This document shows positions 54,560-64,000 of a stretch of 64,000 nucleotides of DNA, in pieces. Under the pieces are notes generated by a model that was not told where the DNA came from, did no database searches, and saw only the letters and a program-made list of their open reading frames with translations. How positions within the stretch are numbered: the stretch's first letter is position 1; each line of letters opens with the position of its first letter. The position numbers were made by a program, and so were the translations under genes. Source of the DNA: Fratercula arctica (lineage: Eukaryota > Chordata > Aves > Charadriiformes > Alcidae); assembly GCA_947846985.1 (NCBI GenBank), contig CANTUZ010000025.1, forward strand, positions 15,126,100 through 15,190,099. Reading direction: 5' to 3'.

Positions 54560-55290
54560 AAATACATCACACGACAAGCATTGGATGACAAAGATGACAT
54601 GTTTAGAAAATTTAAAACATAAGTTGCTTTATACAATTGCTCTTGAGGTGTCATACCGACGGGATTCCCCCTTTTTCATTTATCAAGCATGGTTTTTAAA
54701 GTATGATGCATACGTTCCACAATTGCTTGCCCAGTTGGGGAATGAGGAATACCGGTGACATGTTTGATACCCCTTGTCTGTAAAGAGGCCTGTATTTTAG
54801 CAAACACATAAGCTGGTCTGTTATCAGTTTTTACAGTTTTCGGTACTCCCATGACTGCAAGGCATTGCAACTAATGTCGAATAACATCACGAGCCTTCTC
54901 TCCTATATGAGCACTAGCTACAACAAGGTGAGAAAACAGATCAACTGAAACACGTACATAGCGCAAACGTCCAAATTCTATAATGTGCATAACATCGGAT
55001 TGCCAAAGTTCATCAGGTGTAAGCCCTCGCAGGGTAATCCCCACAAATGATGGCAGAGGAGCCAGCTGCTGACAGCGCAAATGACCCTGCAAAATCAATC
55101 GTGCTAACATTTCAATCATCATAGTTACTGTTTTTGAAAAGGTATGTGGCAAAAATACCCACTCTAATGCAGTCAGGCTCTTTGCGAGTGTATCATTCCA
55201 CTGTCCTATCAGGGCGTAAGGTTGAAATTCTTGATATATCATAAACAAATCTACAATGTGCTGTAATGCCTTCTGAGTTGTTGGGGTTAA
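54560..55290 (-). pseudogene. pol: Module copy in C: pol connection and integrase
   Basis: The 54871-55248 frame holds connection text (LIGQWNDT, ALEWVFLPH) running into the integrase core without a frame change here, with QSDVMHII. A TAG follows at 54871-54873, then KTDNRPAY and IVERMHH to a stop at 54676, with degenerate text to 54600. The zinc domain is missing, as in A. Confidence 0.82.
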
Positions 55291-55504
55291 TGAACGTGGA
55301 ACCCACAGGGGAGGGAGGGGCAGACACAGCGCTTCAGGGCGTCCCTTGTATCTTCAAAGTGCGCTCATGTCTCTCCCCCTCTCTCCGACCCGAGACAGCC
55401 CCCTTATATCCTGCCCCGGATTGAGGGGAAAAGTACAGGCTAGGGTCGCTGCATGCATGGCCAGCGCATGCAGCGAGCCTCACCAGACTCATGATCCAGC
55501 TTTG

Positions 55505-55687
55505 CTAACTGCGGATGTCTGATACCTGACTCCCTTGTACTCCCTCCTTGTTATCATCTTCTTTGAAAGTTAGGTTCTCATGGATACACATATAGCTTTT
55601 CAGCAACAGCACCAAGTCCCTTTTTCCCAACCTGTATACTGGGTTTGGTTCAACTAGTAATTCTCCATCATGTCTCACTCGAACCAT
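55505..55687 (-). CDS. Unknown 60-aa open frame in module (C copy)
   Basis: Protein-identical to 47201-47383 and three residues different from 33257-33439. It overlaps the end of the TM tail frame. Confidence 0.4.
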   Translation of the reverse strand: MVRVRHDGELLVEPNPVYRLGKRDLVLLLKSYMCIHENLTFKEDDNKEGVQGSQVSDIRS

Positions 55688-55693
55688 CCTCTA

Positions 55694-56277
55694 TTATCCC
55701 TTACACATGCCACCCTGTGGTCCATAGTTGGGACATGACGATATTCTACAACTCGTACAAGGGTATGATGCATAACAACATCTGCAACTGGTCGTATAAT
55801 GCTTATTAAACACAGCAAATAGCATACTAAACATAACAGACAGATTCCTTCCACACAGATAATGAGTATAATTTCCTTCAACCAACCCCACCCCCAAGTC
55901 CATCCAGCAAAGAGATTTCACCCAGTGGTCTCCACAAGTTGCTGGCTCGGTCGGTGCAGTTCTTGCAACTGGGCATGGATGGATTTGGAGCGGTCACTTA
56001 GATTCGTACAACACAGTCCTTTAAAATCTTGACAACTGTGTCCGTGAGCTAAAAGCAAAAAATCAATAGCAGCTCTGTTTTGCAGCATTGCATGTTGAAT
56101 ACTATCTACATCTAGCAATAACTCAGAAACAGCTGTACTAGTAGCATTACTAAACTTATCCTTGGCAGCGAGAGAGTCCTTGTTTTCAAGAATCCTTGGC
56201 ATCGAAAGAGTCCTTGTTAGCAAGAGCGCATGCGGACTCCCTGTTCTTGCTGGTACTGGGCTTTGATCTTCTTCCAC
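55694..56277 (-). pseudogene. env: Module copy in C: Env TM
   Basis: 119-codon frame with [15 protein letters not shown] and CX6CC, a frame change, then anchor and tail. One residue differs from the A copy near its start (MEEDQSPV). Confidence 0.8.
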
Positions 56278-56381
56278 AACAGGCCAAGATTCTCAAGCAG
56301 CTAGATAAGGTGTCCCTGAGTCCATTACAGACTGATGTCATCTAAGTGTTTTTCTTGCAAGCACCCGAGCCTGAATAACAA

Positions 56382-56860
56382 TTAGTGTGATATATGTGTT
56401 TTCCAGCACCCAGGTGCGAGTCCTTTGAGCATATTTACAATCCTCCTTGCTGATCTTCCGTTGCTTTCCCATATTCCACCCCCCCGCTTAAGAGACCGCT
56501 TCTGCTGGGGTTCATTTAGTCTCGCAGAGTATAACACAGAGTAATTTACAAAGGCGTGCAATGACATATATACATATAGGAAAAAAAAGCCCAAAACATA
56601 TCTCTATAGTACTGCTTGAATCAGGTGTCCTGTTTCTCTTTTTCTGCCGCTTTCTCGTAGCGCGTATGGCATACTTTTGTGCTAATGCGGCACATTTCCC
56701 TTCTAATTGTTCCTTTTTTTTCTTTTTTTTCTTTTTTCTTTTTCTTTTTTCTTTTTTCTTTTTTCTTTTTTCTTTCTTTTTTTTTCTTTTTTCTTTTTTT
56801 CTTTTTTCTTTCTTTTTTTTCTTTTTTTTTTTTCTTCCCCATCACTTACGGCTGACATAA
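56382..56860 (-). pseudogene. Leader-like ORF (C copy) with expanded purine tract
   Basis: The basic and hydrophobic text of the leader is recognisable at 56382-56710 but changes frame near 56582. Its N-terminal codons are separated from the rest by the 56711-56836 tract, which reads as a long Lys/Glu/Arg run. Confidence 0.6.
56711..56836. repeat. T/C-rich (A/G on minus) microsatellite, about 126 bp
   Basis: Units of TTTTTTC and TTTC on the plus strand. The homologous place is a 14-A run in A and a short GAGAAGAAAAAGGG in P2. Confidence 0.9.
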
Positions 56861-57345
56861 AAGTCTGCCTTGCAACAAGAGCTCACCCTTAAGTTTCTCA
56901 TTTTCCTACAGAGCATCCTATAGATTTTGGCTTAACTCCTTTTCCCAATCAACCATGATCTTATAGGCAAACAACAAACAACCAGTCATACGCCCTGCAT
57001 GGGTAAGCCGTTCCCGAGAGCGTAAGCATGTCGGCTGGCAAAAACTCCCCCAATATTTCAGGACTTCCATCAGTTCTACGGCCCATCATGGTCTATCTAC
57101 CTGGGGTGCACTCGCCTTACATCTAAACATTGTGTATATACAAACTTCTTTGCTTGACAGTGTGTCAGCCCTAGTCACGTACGAGAACAGTACCACACCG
57201 GGCAGAACACCTGCTCAAGTGGAGTCACCAAACGACACTGCACACAGCAACAAACAAACAGTAGCACAGATGCTGTTCAGCAGATATAAATTGGCACCCA
57301 CACACACTTACACAGCAGACATACAAAAACACCACTTCTATCTCA
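56861..57345 (-). other. Region Z of module (C copy)
   Basis: Third copy of the ~480-bp unrecognised sequence. Here it is joined to the first 59 bp of the 5' LTR instead of to pol. Confidence 0.6.
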
Positions 57346-57404
57346 GGTACAGCTTTGTCTCATCAAGGCCAAACAGATTCCCTATGCTACTCTCTGTCTC
57401 CACA
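57346..57404 (-). repeat. Provirus C 5' LTR stub
   Basis: Matches the last 59 bp of 54158-54484 (plus-strand order) and ends CTCCACA before the AAGTAC duplication. Confidence 0.92.
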
Positions 57405-57410
57405 AAGTAC

Positions 57411-58609
57411 ATTCTTGAAAACAAATGTTTCAAATATCCCATTAATGTTTAAATAGTTTGATAGACACAAGACCTTTTTGTCTGCACATTTTAAGTTAGG
57501 AAAAGAGCTCTCAAAATTCTGACTTCTTACTATTACTCAGGGCAGGAAATGTTTCAATATTTTTCATTTTCTATAGAATACAAGAAAATGTTGATCATCT
57601 CTTGTTTATCTGGAGTAATCTTTTCTTCTAAAAATCTGTTTGTATATTTTGATTGTTTTAATTTCTCAGTGGCTTTAATCATATATTCCTGCAATTTTTC
57701 TATACCTTTCTCATGTAAGGAGTACAGAGTAACCTAAGTTAGGTATCTTCAAAATTCTTATTCCTTTGCAGCGAACATAGGATTTTAGGTCATACAGTGT
57801 AGTCTCAAGAAAATAAAAAAATAACTGAAAGCTTTCATCAATTACACAGAAAAAAAAATCATAACCTCCCACTAAAATAAAAATCATCACTGACCTGCAG
57901 ACAAGCTGTTTAATGTTTGTCACACAGAAAATGGACATCAAAGAATCAATTACACTGCAAGTAGATTGGAAATTGTAATATCTTTAATGTCTACATTCTG
58001 GAGAAAAAAAATGGTCTCGTGAATAAGATAAGTGTCCTTCATACTACACAAATAGAGTTGCAAGACTTTTCTTTTTTTAAATGCCTTTTTTTTCAGAAGA
58101 CAGATTTATTTTACAGACGTGTGCTTGGGTTACTTAATAAGACACCATATTTTTATACGGATTTTTTTCACACCAAAAGGGGGATGAAAGGGGATATTCA
58201 ATAGCATTCTGATGGTAAATCATCATTGCTCTTATAAGGTGGCACATTTTTTTACTTGTTCCTGATTAGCCCTTGTTGTATCTCACATTAATGGTACCCT
58301 CTTCTGCAATCACAGCTCTGTAGAGTCAAGCAAGGTAAATAATCATTCATATTACTGATTAGAATGGGGTAGCTCTTAAAATATTCCAACTCTAATATAT
58401 AGGCAATCACTGGTGCATTTTGAACTGCACATTAGTCCCAGAATGTGGTAGGTTCTTTACAGGCAGATACTGGTCTTTGAGGTAGAATTTGAACAAAATT
58501 AGCATAAAATGAGAATAAGGCAAACTGCATTCTTTCATAGAGAGTGTTACCCATTACTAAAGAATAAACTGAGGAAGGACTGGATTTATAACGGAATGTG
58601 AGCATAAGA
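57411..58609. other. Host DNA, AT-rich, no gene seen
   Basis: No named repeat or exon was recognised. Confidence 0.5.
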
Positions 58610-58614
58610 GTAAT

Positions 58615-59379
58615 TGTCCTGGCTTGAGGTAAAACAGCACCAATTTTCTGATTTGTAATTTTACTTTTTAGCTGGGCCTCTTCTAACTGGCTAAAGTCTG
58701 AAATTAACATCATATTGCTCAGAAACTGTTCCCTCTCAGAGTGATAAGACCTGATTATACCAAGGAATGGTATGCACAGAGGCTCTTGCTTATACTTGTT
58801 GCTATAACAGCCAAGGTCAGCTAACTTCGCTATTTGCCCCATTAGAGGGTCGGAAGCGGAGAAGAGTAGAGGGGTCCCACCTGCAGGGAGGAGCGGACAG
58901 GACAGGTGACCCAAAACTGACCAACAGAGTATTCCATCCCATATGCATCATGCTCAGTATAAAAGCTAAGGGATGAAAGGGGCAAGGCTGCTCTGGCTCG
59001 CTTTTTCTTCAATGGCCAATGTCTGAGGAGGACCCTGTCTGTTTGTCTGCCTTTGATCCCGGTCTGAGCATTCCTGACTCTAGTTCTGGAATTCAGCTCC
59101 TGTCCGTCGCTGACCCCAATCTGGGACTTTCCCTGTGTCTGCTGGTGATGCGATTGTCATCCTGGGAGCTGGATATGGTTTTGTATATATTGTATACTTT
59201 TTTTTTATTTTATTCTATTATTATTTACTATTTCCTTATTTATTGTTATTTTCATTAAAGTAGTTTAGTTCTTTTTCTAAACTCGTAAATCTCCTTATCT
59301 CTTCCTCTCCTCTCTGAGGAGAGAGGTGGAGGAGGGCCATCTGTCATTCTGATTGGCCAATACGGCCAAAACCACAACA
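58615..59379 (+). repeat. Solo LTR, ERV-L-like
   Basis: 765 bp from TGTCCTGGC to CCACAACA, flanked on both sides by GTAAT (58610-58614 and 59380-59384), a 5-bp duplication as is usual for ERV-L. TATAAAAG at 58958-58965 and ATTAAAG near 59256 fit promoter and poly(A) sites. The ends resemble the LTR at 5853-6183. Confidence 0.9.
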
Positions 59380-59384
59380 GTAAT

Positions 59385-60547
59385 GTTGGTTTATGTCAAA
59401 TAAAACCACAGAAAATGGTACAAATTTGGTTTACAGCCCTATTTATTAAATTGTTCCATAAACTTAACTGAATTGTTCCATAAAAAATCCTGTTTAAATC
59501 ACTCCTTTCTTTCCTCACTATATTCCTCTAAAAATGTTGACAACCAGCAAGTAATACTACCTATTCTTAAGTAGCTGTTTTGAATTGAACATACATATAG
59601 TTGATTGGTACACAAGAGACCTGAAGACAAGAAGCAGAGGGCAATTTTTCAGACAACTTTATCCTAAGAAGGTAAATTATCAATGATATGGCCACAAATA
59701 TCATTATAAACAGAAATGGATGCCCTTATGCAGGAACATCTGATGTCGTAGACTGGCTCCAGGGCCATTTACTGGCCTTGACTCCACAGCCCACTGTGTG
59801 ATCTCCAAATGCATTGAGTGAAAGAGTATTTTACAGTAGTCATAAAGGAGTTCCTCTCTTTTTCTTTTTTTTATTTTCATTTAAGATATTAACTAAAAAT
59901 ATATTTTCTTGTTTTCTGTTTCATTCCTCTCTCATTCCTCCCAATGTGTTATTATTTCTGTGATAGAAATAATTCTCTTTGCAGTCCCCTTCTGTGCTCC
60001 CTTTTCTTCCTTTTGCAATATTTTACTGGCAGGTCTCCTAGACTTTGCAACTCTTTGCAAAAAGTACCTTTCCAAACCATGGTCCCTTACAAGAGCACAG
60101 CTGACACTCTGTTGTAGGTGTTAGCCATTCAAGGATTCAGCAAAACCAGAAGGACATAACCTGCTGCTGTAAATTCAACTACTTAGATTAAAGGAGATTT
60201 CATATTGAGTATTCATGTCAAGACTACTCTGAGCTGTCCCTCTCTGTGTCTTAACTCAGTCGTTTGAATAAAACAAGCTGCTCTTCCATCAATCCCTTCA
60301 TTGTTTGTTGGACTTTTTTGGAAATCTGTGTTAAATTCTTATTACCCATGGTTATGCTTTTCTTCTTCCAGATGTAATGAGAAGAGGGGGGATTCCTTTT
60401 ACTTTTTTTGTAAGAAACAGGCTGTTGTGCATTATATAAATTATAATTCCTCAACTGTAAGAAACTATCACCACCTGCTGTTACATATGAATATGTGCAA
60501 CTCATTTACAGCTCAGCTGTGGGCAGAAGTTGCATCAGGGAGATATG
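59385..60547. other. Host DNA, no gene seen
   Basis: No exon or named repeat was recognised. Confidence 0.5.
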
Positions 60548-60930
60548 CACAATCATAAAATTACATAATCATAGAGGTTGGAAGTGACCTAGGCAGGTCA
60601 GCTCAAAGCAAATCCAATTAAAGCAGAGTATTCAAGGCATTGTTTGTCAAAGTTTTGAGTATCTCCAAGGATGGAGCCCTGTGGGCATCTCTTATGGCAG
60701 GGAAGGAAAATTTTCCTTACATCTAGTCAGAATTTCCCATGCTCCAGCTTGTGTCCATTGCCTTTCATTCTTCCACTGTGCATCTCCAAGAAGAGTCTGG
60801 CTCCATTTTCTCTACAGTCTCCCACTAGGTAGTTGTAGATGACCTACAGTTCTCCCCTTAGCCTTCTCTTAAGGCTGGAAAAACACAGTTCTTTCAGCCT
60901 CCCATCCTCATGGGGTTACTATTCATCAGT
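60548..60930 (-). repeat. Old CR1 fragment
   Basis: The plus strand begins ATAATCATAGAGGTTGGAAG and continues with diverged reverse-CR1 text (CCAGCTTGTGTCCATTGCC, CCTTCTCTTAAGGCTGG). It is a 3' end much more diverged than the other CR1 copies here. Confidence 0.8.
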
Positions 60931-63900
60931 AAAATTAGAATAGGCACAACAGGAGGGAGTCAGCAAGAGAGGTAGGAGAAAGGCTATTTTTTCTGAAATC
61001 CAAGTTTCTTTCATGTAAGGTAGTCATAAAAAGAGGTGATGATATATAACATTTGGGTTGTAGAATTGTAATCAATACTTGACTATGCAAGAATGTGACA
61101 AGGGGCAAATGCAATTATTTTGGAGCACTATATAACAAATTTGAACAGTATAATGACTACTTTCAGTATTGCAATATCCTCTGTACTAGAAATTTTTATT
61201 CAAGAGTACTGTTTTGGCATGGTGAGATCGTATAATTTTAGACATATATTGAGAAACAGTGGCTTCAGAATACCCACTTATGAAAACTATCCTTTACAGA
61301 CTTGCAAAGAACATACTCCATTTGAGAAAAACAGCAGGCCTACAGAATTGATAGAGAATTAATTTGTCTCTGAAAATCACTATCTCAATCTGTTAAAAGT
61401 CCAGACTTTGCCAATGTTTCTTTGGACAATCTTCAAGAAGAAGATATTTGCATATAAAGGTATTTTAAAAGTTATTTGTCTGCCAGCTGAAAGAGCAAAA
61501 GATGATGAAGGGAGGATGTGAATGTTATCATGTAGGCAACTGGGAAACAATGATTCAGTATTTTTCACAATGTAAAAATGAACCAATGAAATAATTATGA
61601 AGCCAACTGAAAACAAATAAAAAGAAGCATATCATTAGGGTATGAAATTTATTGCCATATGATGCTATGATAGCTAAAGCCAAAAAAGTATGGAACAAAT
61701 TTGTGAAGGATAGAGACATTAGTGGCTATTAAGTTAGTGAACTTGGGAAGATTGTCAGAAGAATGATAGAAGCTGAAGCATTATAGCAGGAAAATAATAA
61801 TTCTGTAGTTGCCTTGTCTTTTATGCTCCTTCCATTTACACTGTTTCTGCTGGTCGCTTTCAGAGACCAGATACCAGGCTAGAAGGGCCCTTGATTTCAT
61901 GTGGGGATGATAATTATTCCAGAGATATCATTGAAAGATTGCCACCTCCAGATTTGCTAGGGCAATGTGTCCCTAGTTTGCAGTCTGTGGCCATGCAGGC
62001 CAAGGGCTACTATTTGTTCTTCTGCAGGTTACTCAGGATGCTGGGGCATGGCTATGAACAGCAGTGCATACTGGCAAGACACATACTCATGCACAACATG
62101 AGTATTTTACTAACAATCTCTTACAGACTTGGACAAGTGTATGCCTTATTCTCTCCCAGTGTTGTGGTCATCAAATTGAGGGAATTCTTGTTTATATTGC
62201 CCTTAGATGATGGTGAAAAATATTCAAATATATTCTATGGTGTGTCATCTGTGTGTCAGGTAAATACAGGAAAAAAAGGACAAAAATGCAGAACTCACAA
62301 ATAACAAACATGTTGACATTAGAAAACCATGGCTTCTTTTACTTATTTACCTCATACATGCAACTAACAGACTGGTGTGTATTTTGCACACCCATACTAA
62401 GCCTCATGCATGTATGGCTGAGCCTACACCTGGTGAGCCTAATGAAAACATGCAGAAAACTCTGGAGAGTCATGATTTGATCACTGATAGCCACCACAAC
62501 CAAATGTGGCCTCAGTTCTCTTCATAGTAGCCAACATCAAGATAAGTACTACCTTACTTTGAATGCTACTGGTTTCCTATCTAAAATGTGGATCTTTAAA
62601 AAAGAAAATTAACCTTCCAAGCATCATTACATGACAGAGTTACCAAGAAACCCCCCAGAGTCCAACATTCATGATTTATGAATCTAGCTGAATTCAGACG
62701 CCTGGAAAATAAAAAGCATTGCGGTTAGGTCTTGTATAGTTTGCTAGTACATTAGTTATAATATTGTTGTCACTGAGAACCACATGTGTAGTGATGTTGT
62801 GGAAATTATACTTATTTCTACCAGCCAATTTAATTCAAATCCTACATATCAATAAAACCTCATGAATTATATCATAGATAAAGGTGGGACAAAATTCTGG
62901 TGTAACTCTATGGGTAGGAAACATTGCCTATAAACTTATGAAATTTAATTTGACAGCAAACCAAAAGTCTACCAAATCCAGAATACTGATTCTTTTCTTT
63001 TCACTTTAATTTCTCATATCATTGTTATCACAGCTGTATCTAAGAACTTTCCAGTAAAACATTAAGTAAATTTTGTCACCTTCATTTTCTCATTTTATGT
63101 GTGTGCAATGTTTATGGCAAATTATATGGCAGATCTGAGAAGTGGTAGACAACCTAAGATAAAACCACGTCAAGGAGCAGGCTTGCAATTAAACAGGCTG
63201 GACAAGTGTGTGATAGTGCTCTTGCCTATATCATGACCCTGAATTTACTGAAAACTGTCTCTTGCCAATAACAACTGAAACCTTAGATTTTGACTGTATG
63301 CTACTTACCATATTACAGAAAGCCAGGCCGTATGGCAGATAATGTTTCTGGGCAAACGTGCTTCAGATAAATGGGCAATGCAGAATCTCCTAAACATTGA
63401 TGTTGTCGTTCCCAGGTACATAATATTGTTATTTATAATATGTTTAAGAAAGAGTAGATTTTTAACTTCTAGAACAGGATGGAGTATGTTAAACAAATAA
63501 ACAGATTAGAAAAAGTTATTAATACATGCCAGAAAGAAACCAGACTTTTGCATATCTGAAGGATCTAGCAGAAATACTGAACTATTGACTTAACTTACTT
63601 GACTGTTTGCCAAAGGAGACTTTCCTGGGACACTTCTTTCTTCAAAGTATTTTCTTCTGAAGCCTACATGTGTTCTACCATTCAGTCATCAGAGTAGCTG
63701 TATTTCAAACAGTGACCACAATGAACTCCAGTAGAGAAAATATGCTTGAATAAGCTTTTACAGGTCACTTCAGAACTCTAAATTCTGCGGGAGATCAAAA
63801 TGGATAAGAACACTGTACTAAGACAAAAAATGTTACAAGTTTTTTCATGTAGAGAACAATAAGAATAAGATTTTTTTTAATAAGAATATGTTCAAAGTCA

Positions 63901-64000
63901 GGTCTGGATATTATTTGAAAAAATTTATTTTTTCAAGTTCTTTGTCCATTTACATTTGGAATTAAAGAAGCATTCATTAAAATAATATTATATCGTCTCT
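60931..64000. other. Host DNA, no gene seen
   Basis: AT-rich. The longest frame (61891-62304) shows no domain or exon boundary signals that I would trust. Confidence 0.5.

Larger units (their letters stand above)
54158..57404 (-). mobile_element. Provirus C: short chimeric ERV with 5'-LTR deletion
   Basis: Minus strand, 3247 bp, flanked by AAGTAC at 54152-54157 and 57405-57410. The left LTR is full (54158-54484); the right (5') LTR keeps only its first ~59 bp and is joined directly to region Z. It contains only the module: Z, leader-like frame, Env TM, 60-aa frame, TATA-like segment, integrase. There is no gag, protease or RT. Confidence 0.92.

Noticed and set aside
56561..56892. Long Phe/Leu-rich frames on the plus strand
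   Set aside because: They are readings of the T/C microsatellite, antisense to the leader-like remnant.
61891..62304. 137-codon open frame in host DNA
   Set aside because: No domain, no exon boundary signals I trust, and composition like the surrounding AT-rich DNA.

Overview
The window is avian nuclear DNA. Five CR1 LINE copies (with the avian TTCTATGAT 3' end, an ORF1 esterase and a FADD reverse transcriptase), one MIR-like SINE and many endogenous retrovirus (ERV) pieces are recognisable. I found no convincing host protein-coding exon, rRNA, tRNA or CRISPR array. This is a gene-poor ERV graveyard with several young insertions.

Layout. 1-9.1 kb holds a CR1 tail, a gamma-type env with its 3' LTR, an ERV-L-like pol, an LTR, a second class III-like gag-pol, a CR1 ORF1 fragment and a solo LTR. 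9.1-13.1 kb is host DNA with one SINE. 13.1-39.1 kb is one long minus-strand CR1 split into three blocks by proviruses. Provirus P3 (minus, 16060-23183) has two 388-bp LTRs that read identical, a 6-bp target duplication TGTGAC, full-length gag, pol and env, and one stop in dut-pro. Provirus P2 (minus, 23289-37960; duplication CCCGTT) is defective, and its 3' LTR is split by provirus P1 (plus, 23450-31466; duplication CTCTGT). P1 keeps open gag, dut-pro and env but has a small pol lesion. 41-49 kb holds an ERV gag remnant joined to provirus A (plus, 43072-49016). 49-54 kb has two CR1 pieces. Provirus C (minus, 54158-57404; duplication AAGTAC) follows, then a solo class III-like LTR (58615-59379; duplication GTAAT), an old CR1 piece and unannotated host DNA to the end.

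How the parts relate. P1 and P3 share a betaretrovirus-like plan: gag, then a -1 frame dUTPase-protease, then pol, with the same G GGA AAC slip site in correct phase. Their envelopes differ: P1 has a gamma-type Env (CWVC, CX6CC), while P3 has an alpharetrovirus-like Env and a tRNA-Trp-type primer site. P2, A and C all carry one scrambled module in the order unknown region, Env-leader-like ORF, Env TM, 60-aa ORF, TATA-like segment, integrase. It must have spread as a chimera and was probably packaged in trans.

The most unusual item is in P1 between pol and env: a cysteine-rich, zinc-ribbon-like open frame with no ATG, followed in the same frame, after one amber codon, by a lysine-rich stretch that overlaps the env start. 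It may be an undescribed accessory gene. All family calls come from motifs read by eye; no database search was run.
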